From the NCBI GenBank assembly GCA_963722965.1, contig CAVROX010000003.1:1-64000 (forward strand): 64,000 nucleotides of DNA. Direction: 5' to 3'. Each line of letters opens with the position of its first letter. Within the stretch, counting starts at the first letter, position 1. The notes below the pieces were generated by a model. That model was given only the letters and a program-made list of their open reading frames with translations, did no database searches and was not told the DNA's origin. Made by a program: the position numbers and the translations under genes. The stretch is from DATLSM01 sp963722965 (lineage in GTDB: Bacteria > Actinomycetota > Thermoleophilia > Solirubrobacterales > 70-9). Shown piece by piece: positions 38,066-47,749 of this stretch.

Positions 38066-40195
38066 GTGGCGCGCAGGGGTAGGAAGAGGCGGATCACTCG
38101 GACACGGCTGCACTGTCAAATATTGTTCTTTGCTGCGTCCCTGATCATCCCACTCGTCTTTTCCTCGAGTGCGCTTGGTTCGACTTCGATCGAATCCTTC
38201 TCCGCCGAACCGTCGTATTCATCCGTGGCCGGCGGGCACCCAGACTGGAACGTGTCCTTCTCCCTTGACTCTTCGACTAGCGCTGAGACTGCCAAAGAAG
38301 TCGCTTATGACGCTCCCGAAGGAGCGGGGCTGTACCCGTCCTCTCGGCCACGCTGCAGCAGCACCGAATTCGCGATGACAGAGTGCGCTCCCGAATCACA
38401 AATCGGTACCGTCACGGTCCGTGCCCGCTACGAAGGGAAATCTGAATTCGTGCTTGGCACCACCCCGGTTTTTGACCTTGAACCGTCAGGCCGGTTCGGG
38501 CAGCTAGCCTTCACGATTCCGATTCTCGACGTCCCGGTCATCGCAGCGCTCTCATTGCCCGAGGAAACCGAATATGGGCTTCGCCTAGCGCTCGAAAACC
38601 TTCCCCAGATGGCACCAACCGCCGGGATTAATCTGACGCTTTGGGGCGTTCCCGCGCAGAGCGCAAATAACGCAGCGCGCTTTCCGCAAGGTTCGCCGGG
38701 TAGCCCTCCGGGATGCCCCGCCAGCGAAGACGCAAACTGCAACACCCCAACTTCCTCCGGCGCGCCGGAACTGCCCTTCACGCTCAACCCGACGATCTGC
38801 GAAATACCATTAACGGCAGAACTGGAAGTCCGGACCTATCAAGATCCAGGCGCAACCACCGTCGCTTACGCCCCATACGGGCCTCCCGGTGACCGCCCCG
38901 AAATGTTCGATTGCCGCCAGCTCTCCTTCAATCCGTCCTTCTACGCAAAAACCACGACGAACGCTGCCTACTCACCAACCGGGCTTCAACTGGATTTTAC
39001 TGACCCTCAAGAGCTGAGCCCGACGATCCCGTCTCCTTCCGAGCTTTACGGGGTCCTCGCCGGCCTGCCCGAGGGGATGAGCATCAACCCCAGGGCGCCG
39101 GGAGAACATGTTCACTGCAGCGAATCCCAAGCTGAGCTTGAAAGCGAAGAACCGGCTGCCTGCCCACCGGAATCCGAACTGGGCAATGCCGAACTTGACC
39201 TGAATGATGTGCCCGAACCGCTGGCCGGTGAGATCTACCTAGGGAACCCGATTCCTGGGTTAGAACAACGCCTGTTTCTGATCGCGAAAGGCGGTGGCGT
39301 CGAACTTAAGGAGCCAATTGCGCTGAGCGAAATCGAAACCGGCCAGCTGGCACTGGAACTAACCCTCCCGCAGCTTCCGATCAGCGCTATTAACGTCCAG
39401 CTTTTCGAGGGCCGAGCCGCACTTCTTCGCACGCCGCTTGATTGCGAAAACTATCCGGTCACGACCGCGTTTCTTCCCTGGGACATCACCCTCGGGTTAC
39501 AACGGTCCACCCAGTTCATAAACATCAGTAGCGGTCCCGGAGGTGCTCCATGTCTTGGAGAAGCGAAGGCAATCAGCGTCAGCCTCAGCCCCGAAAGCAT
39601 CCCCGCCGATGGCAAATCGCAGACCAAGGCCACCATCAGGATCGCCGATGCCGAAGGGGCTGGACTCCCAGAGCAGGATGTGAAGCTCAGCTCTAGCGAT
39701 CCAGGGGATCATGTCAGCGAAGTGACCGACAACGAAGACGGCACCTACGGCGCCACGATCACCTCCTCAACGACGCCCGGGACAGCGACGGTAACTGCTA
39801 CCGACCTCACGGCAAAAGCGCAGCCGAGTGGCTCCACCCGGCTTACGCAGGCGGGGACTGCACCCGTACTTAAACCAGAGCCGCTGCCGGCGCCCCATCC
39901 GCAGGTCGACTTCTCGGTGAAACCGCCGCGCAAAGACCGGAACAGGAGGCCCCGCTTCACCTTCGCTGCCACCATGGCTGATGCTAGCTTCAGCTGCAAG
40001 CTCGACCGCGGTCCCTATCACGCCTGCTCCTCGCCGCTTCGATTGGCGAAGCTATCGCCTGGAACCCACAGTTTTGCGGTGCGAGCGACGACGGCGGCCG
40101 GAACAGGCAGCCCGGCCGTCTGGCGCTTCCGGGTGATCGGCCACAAGCCCCGGCACCGAAAGAGCCATCGGCGCTCGGTCAATCGACCTCGGTAG
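38066..40195 (+). CDS. Large secreted protein with invasin/Big_1-like Ig domain
   Basis: A 709-aa exported protein. The N-terminus is basic (RRGRKRRITRTR) with a signal segment (ILFFAASLIIPLVFSSSALG). Residues 40-480 form an unrecognised region rich in Pro and Glu that repeats the pattern 'PE-x-E-x-G-x-A/L'. Residues 500-580 match a Big_1/invasin-type Ig domain (SLSPESIPADGKSQTKATIR, DNEDGTYGATITSSTTPGTA). Residues 620-690 resemble a Thermoleophilia sandwich repeat (FSCKLDRGPYHACSSPLRLA…HSFAVRATTAAG) that is related to the tail of the protein at 63111. GTG 38066 is used. A surface or matrix role is inference. Confidence 0.75.
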   Translation: MARRGRKRRITRTRLHCQILFFAASLIIPLVFSSSALGSTSIESFSAEPSYSSVAGGHPDWNVSFSLDSSTSAETAKEVAYDAPEGAGLYPSSRPRCSSTEFAMTECAPESQIGTVTVRARYEGKSEFVLGTTPVFDLEPSGRFGQLAFTIPILDVPVIAALSLPEETEYGLRLALENLPQMAPTAGINLTLWGVPAQSANNAARFPQGSPGSPPGCPASEDANCNTPTSSGAPELPFTLNPTICEIPLTAELEVRTYQDPGATTVAYAPYGPPGDRPEMFDCRQLSFNPSFYAKTTTNAAYSPTGLQLDFTDPQELSPTIPSPSELYGVLAGLPEGMSINPRAPGEHVHCSESQAELESEEPAACPPESELGNAELDLNDVPEPLAGEIYLGNPIPGLEQRLFLIAKGGGVELKEPIALSEIETGQLALELTLPQLPISAINVQLFEGRAALLRTPLDCENYPVTTAFLPWDITLGLQRSTQFINISSGPGGAPCLGEAKAISVSLSPESIPADGKSQTKATIRIADAEGAGLPEQDVKLSSSDPGDHVSEVTDNEDGTYGATITSSTTPGTATVTATDLTAKAQPSGSTRLTQAGTAPVLKPEPLPAPHPQVDFSVKPPRKDRNRRPRFTFAATMADASFSCKLDRGPYHACSSPLRLAKLSPGTHSFAVRATTAAGTGSPAVWRFRVIGHKPRHRKSHRRSVNRPR

Positions 40196-40513
40196 TGCTG
40201 CTTTGAGAGCCACTGAATCGATGGTGAGCGATTGTGGCTGCTCCGTTGCCGACAAGCCCGACGACCTGGGCTCCCCCGGCGTGCGTTCCTCAAGCGTGAT
40301 TCCCATCTTGGCTTCCCCCCCGATCGACTCTACAAGTTTGGTCGCCGCGAGCCACAGGAGGAAACCGCGACGCGAGGGGACGTGTCTGGGCCCCACTTCA
40401 TCTGCACCGCGGGGGGTCGTGTGAAATGGACCCCACAGACGCCGTCGAGAACCCCGAGGCCCGCGAGATACTACGAACCGTCGAGACGATGAAGCCGCGC
40501 CGCCCGGCGACGA
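40196..40513. other. Intergenic region
   Basis: About 320 bases between converging genes. No supported gene or terminator. Confidence 0.35.
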
Positions 40514-40855
40514 TCACGCCGCGGGCGGGGGTGATGCGGCCAGCGCGAAAGGGCTCCCCTCCGAGTCGCGGCAGATCGCCCAGCGCTCGCCCGGGTGGAT
40601 GATCGAGCCGCCCAGCTCGCGGACGTGATCGAGTGCGCTGGCCATGTCATCGACCGTGAAGTAGGGCAGGGAGCCGGTGTCACCGGGCCCGGTACCGCGC
40701 TCGTGCACTCCGAGTCGGATGCCGTCCTCGTCGGCCTCCCAGCCCGACCCAGCGCCGGCTTCACGCGGCGCGAGCTCGACGCCGATCAGACCCTGCCAGA
40801 AGCGCAGGGCGCGCACTGGGTCATCGGCGGGGAACTCGATCAAGGGCGTCGGCAT
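40514..40855 (-). CDS. VOC-family (glyoxalase/dioxygenase-fold) protein
   Basis: A 113-aa protein with paired beta-alpha-beta-beta-beta units (LIEFPADDPVRALRFWQGLI, GSLPYFTVDDMASALDHVRE, AICRDSEGSPFALA). This fits the vicinal-oxygen-chelate fold, in which dimers bind a metal and a small substrate. The ATG at 40855 fits the family start. Substrate unknown. Confidence 0.78.
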   Translation of the reverse strand: MPTPLIEFPADDPVRALRFWQGLIGVELAPREAGAGSGWEADEDGIRLGVHERGTGPGDTGSLPYFTVDDMASALDHVRELGGSIIHPGERWAICRDSEGSPFALAASPPPAA

Positions 40856-40946
40856 GTCTCTCAGCGGGCGCTTCGGAGCGCGTTTGGTACCGAAGGATTA
40901 CCACGAGCCCCCAAAGAACTTCCAACCGGTCTCCTCTCAGGAGCGC

Positions 40947-40969
40947 AAACCCGCTTCCGAAGCGGGTTT
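40947..40969 (-). terminator. Hairpin terminator after the tRNA-Pro fragment
   Basis: AAACCCGCT, a short loop and AGCGGGTTT. It follows the 3' end of the tRNA fragment on the minus strand and is symmetric enough to act in both directions. Confidence 0.65.
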
Positions 40970-40977
40970 TCGGTGAG

Positions 40978-41019
40978 TCGGGGCGGCAGGATTTGAACCT
41001 GCGACCGCTCGGCCCCCAG
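40978..41019 (-). pseudogene. 3' half of tRNA-Pro(GGG): probable attachment-site remnant
   Basis: On the minus strand the sequence begins at the anticodon loop CTGGGGG, then CCGAG (3' anticodon stem), variable CGGTC, T arm GCAGG-TTCAAAT-CCTGC, acceptor strand CGCCCCG and discriminator A; CCA is not encoded. The sequence on the 5' side does not pair with CCGAG, so the 5' half is absent. Identity running from the anticodon loop to the 3' end is the classic footprint of tyrosine-integrase attachment in a tRNA gene. Confidence 0.75.
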
Positions 41020-41083
41020 CTGGGTGCCCAGCACCAACACAATGCAGGCACGAGGGGTACGGGAGGCAGTAGAGGTGCTGCGC
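41020..41083. other. Junction between tRNA fragment and repeat copy F
   Basis: No supported gene. On the minus strand this stretch encodes part of a PQS-rich tail like that of the other repeat copies. Confidence 0.3.
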
Positions 41084-41245
41084 GACTGTGGCACGGACTG
41101 TGGCACGAAGACTCAGGAACCTTTGATCGCGCTCCTCACGACGGCGAGCGCGGGTCATTTTTTGGCTCCCTAGAGCGCTCCACAACAGAAAACGCCCCGC
41201 CTAGGGCGGGGCGTTTCTGGGGTTACTACAGGGAGGAGAGATATG
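41084..41245. repeat. Composite repeat, copy F (left half), beside tRNA fragment
   Basis: Two GACTGTGGCAC units (41084, 41096), then after about 93 bases the AAAACGCCCCGCCTAGGG hairpin (41189) and GGGGTTACTACAGGGAGGAG. The left-half spacing matches copies A and E (93-95 bases). The right half is replaced by the element at 41212-41277. Confidence 0.65.
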
Positions 41246-41277
41246 TATCTCTATATATGTGGATCCGTGGGAGGTAG
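41212..41277. other. Conserved ~60-bp element, second copy
   Basis: Matches 12778-12840 over TTTCTGGGGTTACYACAGGG, GTATCTCT, GTGGATCC and GGAGG. No terminator like the one at 12856 follows, so the structured context is not shared. Confidence 0.45.
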
Positions 41278-41552
41278 GTGGGCTCTCATGTGCCGCGGGC
41301 GCCTATCGTGGGAAGCGATAGGGGCCATTGGGCGGCGACGAGCCCAGCCAGGAAGTCTTTCGTTGTGCATCGTCAGCCTCACGCGAATCCTTTAGCAGGA
41401 TACGAACATATGTGCGATTTGTGTGTGAGTGCGGTCACAGTCGCCTTTCGCAGCAGACCAGGTCGAGCCCTAGCCGCGGTTAAAAGACTGTTGCAGGCGC
41501 TCCTAAGATCCCGATAAATGGCAAGATTGGGTGCGGCTGTACCGTTCTGGCC
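41278..41552. other. Region upstream of tlyA
   Basis: No supported gene; it should carry the promoter for the tlyA-nadK pair. Confidence 0.35.
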
Positions 41553-42335
41553 GTGAGGAAGGCCAGGATTGACGCGGTTTTGGCTGAGCGAGGGTTGTTT
41601 CCGTCGCGCTCGGCGGCGGCTGGTGCAGTGCGGGCCGGGGAGGTTCGGGTCGGGGCGGACGGGCCTGTGGCGCTGAGGCCGAGCCAGCTTGTCGATCCCG
41701 GCGCAGCGCTGGCCATCAGCGATCGACCGCGGTTCGTCTCGCGCGGTGGCGTCAAGCTGGAGAATGCGCTCAGTGCCCTCTCTATCGATGTCTCAGGACA
41801 AGATTGCCTTGATGTCGGCGCCTCGACCGGGGGCTTCGCCGACTGCCTACTGCAGCGGGGCGCCGCCCGGATCGCCGCGGTCGACGTTGCCTTCGGTCAG
41901 CTGGACTGGAGGTTACGCGAGGACCCGCGTATCACCGCGATCGAGCGTCTTAACGCCCGCGCGCTGAAGCCCACGGACCTGCCCTTTGTCCCACGGCTGG
42001 CCACCCTCGACGTGTCATTCATCTCGGTCACGAAGGTCCTACCGGCAGTAATCCGCTGCATCTCCCCCGCCGGCGAGGTCTTGGCGATGGTCAAGCCCCA
42101 GTTCGAGTTGGGCCGAGAGCGGGTTGGCAGGGGTGTCGTCCGCGATCTGGCCGACCGCCGTGAGGCGATCCTCGCGGTTGCCAACGCCGCCCGCCACCTT
42201 GGTCTGCCAATAAGGGGATTTGCGTCATCCGGCCTCCCGGGTCCGAAGGGCAATCGCGAGACCTTCGTTTGGTGTGGGGGAGAGGGCCAAGGGATCGAGC
42301 GGCTCGAGCTGGAGTTAAAGAAAGTTGCTGTATGA
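41553..42335 (+). CDS. tlyA: TlyA-family rRNA (cytidine-2'-O)-methyltransferase
   Basis: A 260-aa protein. An S4 RNA-binding domain (RKARIDAVLAERGLFPSRSA, residues 1-60) is joined to an FtsJ/RrmJ-type methyltransferase with SAM motif DCLDVGASTGGFADCLLQRG and the catalytic-type residues K (GVKLEN), D (LDVSFIS) and K (MVKPQFE). In Mycobacterium TlyA methylates 16S and 23S rRNA, which affects capreomycin sensitivity. GTG 41553 fits. It overlaps nadK by four bases, as in other actinobacteria. Confidence 0.92.
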   Translation: MRKARIDAVLAERGLFPSRSAAAGAVRAGEVRVGADGPVALRPSQLVDPGAALAISDRPRFVSRGGVKLENALSALSIDVSGQDCLDVGASTGGFADCLLQRGAARIAAVDVAFGQLDWRLREDPRITAIERLNARALKPTDLPFVPRLATLDVSFISVTKVLPAVIRCISPAGEVLAMVKPQFELGRERVGRGVVRDLADRREAILAVANAARHLGLPIRGFASSGLPGPKGNRETFVWCGGEGQGIERLELELKKVAV

Positions 42336-43178
42336 AGACCGCCGCGCTGATCACCCACTCGCATCCGCCTGCCGCCACGGATGCCGTCGCCGTCGCCGTA
42401 GCCGTAGCCCGCGAGGCGGGATGGCGGCTGATCGCCACACCAGACGAGCTGGATAAGCATGGGGCCGCGGCCAATGGGGTCGAGGAGGTCGCTGAGTTGT
42501 CCGGTCTGCCAGATCTCGGCCTGGTGCTCGGCGGCGACGGTTCGATCCTCTACGCGCTGCGCAGTTTTGCTCGCAGCGGCGTCCCTGTCTTCGGGGTCAA
42601 CTTCGGCACTGTCGGCTTCCTCGCGGCGGTTGAGCGCGACCGAGCCGAGGAGGGGATCCGGCTCGCTCTAGCCGGCGAGATCGAGACGCTCGAGATGCCG
42701 GGTCTGGAGGTCGAAGTCGACGGTCAGGCCCATGTAGCCCTCAATGACGTCAGTCTTACTCGGCGTCCGCGCGACCGGGTTGCGGAGCTGAGCTACGCAA
42801 TCGCGGGGGAGGAGGTAGGTCACGTCCGCTGCGACGGCCTCGTTGCCGCCACGCCAGCCGGCTCGACCGGGTACAACCTCGCCAACCAGGGGCCGATCCT
42901 CGCCTGGGGAGTGGAGGGATACGTGGTCAGCTACATAGCCGCCGCACTCCCTTACCGCACGAGCTCTCGTTGTCGCCCCCGGTGACGTTCTCCAGGTAGG
43001 CAATGCAGGGGGGCGCGAGGCTGTCGACGTGGCGATCGACGGTGAACAGGTCGGGGAGCTGGCGCCGGGCAGGGCGCTTGAGGTCCGCTTCGCCAACGGC
43101 ATCGGTCGGCTTGCCCAGCTACCGGGGACGAGCTTCTACCAGCGAATACGCGAGAAGTTCGGCCACCTGGCCGTTTGA
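42332..43178 (+). CDS. nadK: NAD kinase, one frameshift
   Basis: Makes NADP from NAD and ATP (or polyphosphate). The GGDGSILYALR motif lies near residue 68, followed by GVNFGTVGFLAAVE, LNDVSLTRRP and the second NAD site DGLVAATPAGSTGYNLANQG. Near 42943 the frame changes by one inserted base and continues ALVVAPGDVLQVGN … GTSFYQRIREKFGHLAV to a stop at 43178. The ATG at 42332 overlaps the tlyA stop (ATGA). The C-terminal part is needed for the fold, so the gene is probably intact in vivo. Confidence 0.88.
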
Positions 43179-43223
43179 GGATCCCAGCCGGGCGAAGCTT
43201 TTCTTTGGTTAGGCTCTGCTCGC

Positions 43224-44757
43224 ATGGAGCGCAAGTGGTGGACCCTCATCGTGGTCTCGTCGCGACGTTCATGCTGCTGCTCGACGTCACGGTCGTCAAC
43301 GTCGCGCTGCCCGACATCCGGAAAGCCGCTGCACGCAAGCCTCTCCAGCCTGCAGTGGGTTGTTGACGCCTACTCGCTTACCCTCGCCGCGTTCCTGCTC
43401 ACTGCCGGGTCACTCGGCGATCGCCTCGGACGTCGCCGCGTCTTCTCGATCGGCTTCGGCGATCTTCACCTTCGCCTCCTTCCTGTGCGGAGTCTCCGGC
43501 GACCCGACTCTGCTCAACCTCGCCCGCGGCCTTCAGGGCGTCGGCGGCGCGGCGATGTTCGCCACCTCGCTGGCGCTGATCGGGCAGGAGTTCCAGGGCG
43601 CCGATCGCGCCACGGCGTTCGGCGTCTGGGGCGCGACGATCGGCGGCGCGGTCGCGATCGGGCCGCTGGTCGGCGGGCGTCATCACCGAGCACCTCGGCT
43701 GGCAGTGGATCTTCTTCGTCAACGTCCCGATCGGATTGGTGGCGATCGTCCTGACCGAGCGCAAGCTCGCCAACGTCGCCGCGCAAGATCCCTCGCGGAT
43801 CGACATCCCCGGCGTGGCCGACCTTCTCGGTCGCGCTCTTCCTGTTGATCTTCGGGCTGATCCGCGGCAACCCCGATGGCTGGACCAGCGCCACGATCCT
43901 CGTGTCGCTGATCGGCGCCGCGGTCGCTGCTGCTCGTCTTCCTGGCGATCGAGCTGCGCAGCGCCAACCCGATGCTCGACCTGACCCTGTTCCGCAAGCC
44001 GGCATTCAACGGCGTCTCGGCCGTCGCCTTCGGCCTCTCGGCGGGATGTTCGCGATGTTCCTCTACCTGACCCTCTACATCCAGGAGGTGCTCGGCTACT
44101 CGCCGCTTCAGGCCGGCCTGCGCTTCCTGCCGCTCACGTTCCTGTCCTTCGTCGTCGCGCCGATCGTCGGGCAAGCTCTCCAACCGAATCCCGGTCCGCG
44201 TCCTGCTCGGGGTCGGCCTCGCCACCGTTCGGCGTCGGGTCTGCTGCTGATGCACGGTCTCACCCCGACCTCGGGCTGGACTGCACTGCTCGTAGGGTTC
44301 ATCCTCGCCGGCACCGGGATCGGGATCGCCAACCCGCGGCATCGGATCGGCGGCGATCGCGGTTGTCCCGCCCGCTAAAGCCGGCATGGGCTCGGGTATC
44401 AACACAACCTTTCGGCAGGTCGGCATCGCGACCGGCGTGGCCGGCCTTGGGGCGGTCTTTCAGGCTCAGGTCGGTTCGAAGTTAAGCGAACTGCTTCCGC
44501 ACGCCCCGAAGGGCTTGGGCGAACTCGTCTCAGTCGGGCGGCTCTCAGGCCGCCGCCGCGGCCACGCCCCCGCCGTACGGCCTGCGGTAAGCCATGCGGC
44601 GACGATTGCCTTCGTCAGCGGACTCAACGAGATACTGCTGATCGCTTCGGTCCTTTCATTTGTCGCGGCCATCCTCGGTTTCACCCTCGTTCGCTCCCGC
44701 GACTTCTTCCGGCCGCAGGCCGCGAAGGAGGCTCCCGCTGAGCCTGTCGCTGTGTAG
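43224..44757 (+). CDS. MFS drug/proton antiporter (DHA2-like), about ten frameshifts
   Basis: A 14-helix-type major facilitator recognisable only by joining frames: ATFMLLLDVTVVNVALPDIR (helix 1 with the DHA2 signature), LQWVVDAYSLTLAAFLLTAG, SLGDRLGRRRVFSIG (motif A), LARGLQGVGGAAMFATSLAL (motif C region), and GWQWIFFVNVPIGLVAIVL. Frame breaks occur near 43260, 43328, 43462, 43685, 43830, 43930, 44045, 44175, 44230 and 44340, most of them single inserted bases. It stands between nadK and recN, breaking the usual nadK-recN neighbourhood. Its substrate cannot be deduced. Confidence 0.7.
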
Positions 44758-44796
44758 GGGGAAGGATCCGTCGCCTCCTGGTGCTAAACAGCGTGC

Positions 44797-46486
44797 ATGC
44801 TCCGCGAGCTGCGGATCGAGAACCTGCTTCTGATCGAGAGGGCCGAGCTCCGCCTCGGCGAGGGCCTCAATGCGATCACCGGGGAGACCGGGGCCGGTAA
44901 GACGGTGCTCGCACACTCGCTCGACCTGCTGATGGGCGGGAAGGCTGCGATCGCAGATCGTTCGGCCCGGGGCGGAGGAGGCCTGGGTCGAGGGCGTATT
45001 TGACCTGCCCTGCAGTCTCCTGAAAGACCCCGAGCTCGCAGAGATCGCCGAGCGTCTGCCGGCGGGAGCCGATGGGGTGGTGCTGGGCCGCCGCATCTCA
45101 GCGAGCGGGCGCACCGCCGCCTTCCTCGCTGGGCGCGCTGCATCGGCTTCTGACCTCAAGCTCATGGGTAGCCGCCTGCTTGCCTTCTACGGCCAGCATG
45201 AGCATCGCAAGCTGACGATCTCCTCGGCGCAGATGGAGGTTCTCGACGGTTTCCGCCGGCGCCGGGCACTTGGAAGTGCGACGGCGCTACCGAAAGGCCC
45301 ACGGGGAGTGCGCGCGCCTCTTGGCCGAGCTGACCGAGCTGCGGGAGCGCGACGGATCTCGCGAGCGCGATCTCGACCTCCTTCGCTACGAGCTGTCTGA
45401 GATCGAGGAGGTCGCCCGAGATTCGGCTGAGGAGGCGGAGTTGGTCGCCGTCCGCGGGCGGCTGCGCCACGCCGAGGGTCTGCGGGAGGCGGCCGCTGGC
45501 GCCCACGCTGGCCTTGCTGGCGTCGAGGAGGACGGCGGCGGAGCGGCGAGCGCGCTGGCGAGGGCAGAGGCCCTCCTGCAAGGTGTGGTCGGCATCGACG
45601 GCGGCTCTGGACCCAATATCGGAGCGCCTCAGCGTCCTCGCGGTCGAGCTTGGCGACTCGATAGCGGGACTGCGCGAGTACGCGGGCCGGCTGGAGGCCG
45701 ACCCCGAGCGCCTTGCCGCCGTCGAGGATCGCCTCGACTCGCTGGACCGGCTGAAGCGCAAGCACGGCGGCAGTGTTGAGTCGGTGCTTGCCCACGCCGA
45801 GCACTGCCGGCGGGAGATCGAGCGGCTGGAGAACGGCGAGGTGCGGACCGCTGAGCTGGAGGTCGCGCTTAGTGGAGGCGGAGCGCGAGCAAGGGGGAGC
45901 TGGGCGAGCGGCTTGAGCAACGGTCGCGAAAACGCCTCCGGCCCTTTCGAACGGCAGCTGGCAAAAGCGCTTGAGGGCCTGGCGATGCCCGGCGCCGACC
46001 CTCGAGGTTGTGTTGGACCCACACCCTGCGGCTTTCGGTGCCGGCGGTCGTGAGACCGTGGAGTTGCGGATCTCACCCAACCCAGGAATCGAACCGGCGC
46101 CGCTTCGCGACGCCGCCTCGGGCGGAGAGCTGTCCCGGGTGATGCTGGCTTTGAGCGGTCTCAGCAACGGTGGAGGTGCACCAACCTTCGTCTTTGACGA
46201 GATCGACGCCGGCATCGGGGGTTCCACCGCGCGCGTAATTGGTGAGAGGTTGCGAGAGCTGGGAGAGGGCCGTCAGGTCATCTGCATCACCCACCTACCC
46301 CAGGTCGCCTCGCTCGCCGCGACCCACTTCCGGCTGGAGAAGGACGTCGCCGGGAAGCGGGCGACGGCGATCGTGCAGCGGTTAGACGGCGAGGGGATGG
46401 TCGAGGAGATCAGGCGGATGTTGGGTGGCGGCCGTGCTGATGAGGCCGCAACCCGTCACGCCCGCGAGCTGCTCGCCGCCGCCTGA
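44797..46486 (+). CDS. recN: DNA repair protein RecN, several frameshifts
   Basis: An SMC-like ATPase of double-strand-break repair. The N-terminal Walker A is in AITGETGAGKTVLAHSLDLL and the C-terminal signature and Walker B are LRDAASGGELSRVMLALSGL and TFVFDEIDAGIGG. Between them are the coiled-coil segments (LTELRERDGSRERDLDLLRY, RLDSLDRLKRKHGGS). About five frame breaks occur near 44955, 45268, 45612, 45870 and 46003. All domain parts are present in order, so the gene is probably functional with sequence errors. It lies before steA as in Mycobacterium. Confidence 0.85.
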
Positions 46487-46523
46487 TCCCCGCGCCCGCG
46501 CTGGCAGCGGCTAACCTGCTGCG

Positions 46524-47711
46524 GTGGCTACCGCTAGTCGCCGTCGCTTTCCCGCGTTGCTCTCGCGTCGCAACGGGGCGTCGGCGGCGGAAGCAATTCA
46601 CGGGACCGTGAAGCTGGGGCGGCGCACCAAGCGCCTGGTCAAGCACCTCGGCCCCGGTGAGGTCGCGGTCGTCGACCACCTCAACATCGATCGGATCGCC
46701 GCCGAAGAGTTGATTGCGACGGGCGCGCGGGCGGTGCTAAACGCCTCGGAATCCTCCGACGGGCGCTACCCAAATACCGGCCCTCTGATGCTCGTCCGGG
46801 CGGGGATTTGCCTGATCGATTTCCCCGGGGAAGACCTCTTCGAGCGCCTACGCGACGGCGACCCGGTGACGATCGAGGGCGGCGCGGTCAGCGTCATGGG
46901 CAGGGAGGTGGCGAGGGGACAGGTGCTCGGGGCAGTGGAGTTGGAGCGCCGCCTCGATGAGCAGCGCGCGCGCATCGACGAGGCGCTCGCCGATTTCGCC
47001 GAGAACACGGTTGCCTATGTCCGCCAGGAGACAGACCTGTTAACCGGCAGCATCGAATTCCCCCCGACCCGCGCCTCGTTTCGCGATCGCCACGTCCTTA
47101 TCGTCGTTCGCGGCGAGCGCCATCGACGAGATCTCAAGGCACTTCGCGCCTACATTCGCGACGTCCGTCCGCTGATCGTCGCCGTCGATGGCGGCGCCGA
47201 TGGGGTGCTGGAGGCCGGGTTGAGACCCGATCTGATCCTCGGAGACATGGACTCGGCCAGCGACGAGGCGCTGCGCTGCGGGGCCGAGCTGATCGTCCAT
47301 GCTTATCCGGACGGGCGGGCTCCCGGGCGCGAGCGCTTGCTGGAAATGGGATTGCCACACACCCTGGTCCCGGCCGCGGGAACCAGCGAGGACGTCGCGA
47401 TGCTGATGGCATACGAGAAGGGCGCGGCGCTGATCGTCAGCGTTGGCGCCCATTTCAATCTGATCGAGTTCCTCGACCGCAAGCGAGGCGGTATGTCCTC
47501 GACCTTCCTCACCCGCTTGCGGATTGGCGAGAAGCTTGTCGATGCAAAGGGGGTGAGCAGGCTGTATGCGCCCAGCTCCCCCTTTGGTCCCGCAGTGCTC
47601 TTCCTAGCCGCCTTCGCGATCGTCCTGGCCGTTGTCGTGATCACGTCGCCCGCCCTCAATGACGTCGTCCAGTTGGTCTGGCTCAAGATCAAGATCTCCC
47701 TCGGGCTTTAG
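46524..47711 (+). CDS. steA: SteA-like cytokinetic-ring protein (thiamine pyrophosphokinase-like fold)
   Basis: A 395-aa protein matching the actinobacterial family beside recN (Rv1697 in M. tuberculosis). It has a cytosolic domain with LIVAVDGGADGVLEAGLRPD, LILGDMDSASDEALR and GTSEDVAMLMAYEKGA, as in thiamine pyrophosphokinase-related folds, and one C-terminal helix (AVLFLAAFAIVLAVVVITSP). SteA and SteB in Corynebacterium act together at the septum in peptidoglycan splitting. GTG 46524 is the start. Confidence 0.85.
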   Translation: MATASRRRFPALLSRRNGASAAEAIHGTVKLGRRTKRLVKHLGPGEVAVVDHLNIDRIAAEELIATGARAVLNASESSDGRYPNTGPLMLVRAGICLIDFPGEDLFERLRDGDPVTIEGGAVSVMGREVARGQVLGAVELERRLDEQRARIDEALADFAENTVAYVRQETDLLTGSIEFPPTRASFRDRHVLIVVRGERHRRDLKALRAYIRDVRPLIVAVDGGADGVLEAGLRPDLILGDMDSASDEALRCGAELIVHAYPDGRAPGRERLLEMGLPHTLVPAAGTSEDVAMLMAYEKGAALIVSVGAHFNLIEFLDRKRGGMSSTFLTRLRIGEKLVDAKGVSRLYAPSSPFGPAVLFLAAFAIVLAVVVITSPALNDVVQLVWLKIKISLGL

Positions 47712-47749
47712 CACGAGGCTCCCCGCTGACCATCTAGCCTCCCCCGCTG

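Noticed and set aside
40861..41106. Minus-strand frame that reads through the tRNA-Pro 3' half
   Set aside because: The RRFKSCRPD-like stretch is the usual translation artefact of a tRNA 3' end, so it is not a protein.
30521..41245. CRISPR array or integron attC sites
   Set aside because: Repeats are few, long and kilobases apart with genes between. The RYYYAAC/GTTRRRY core pairs of attC were not found and there is no integron integrase.
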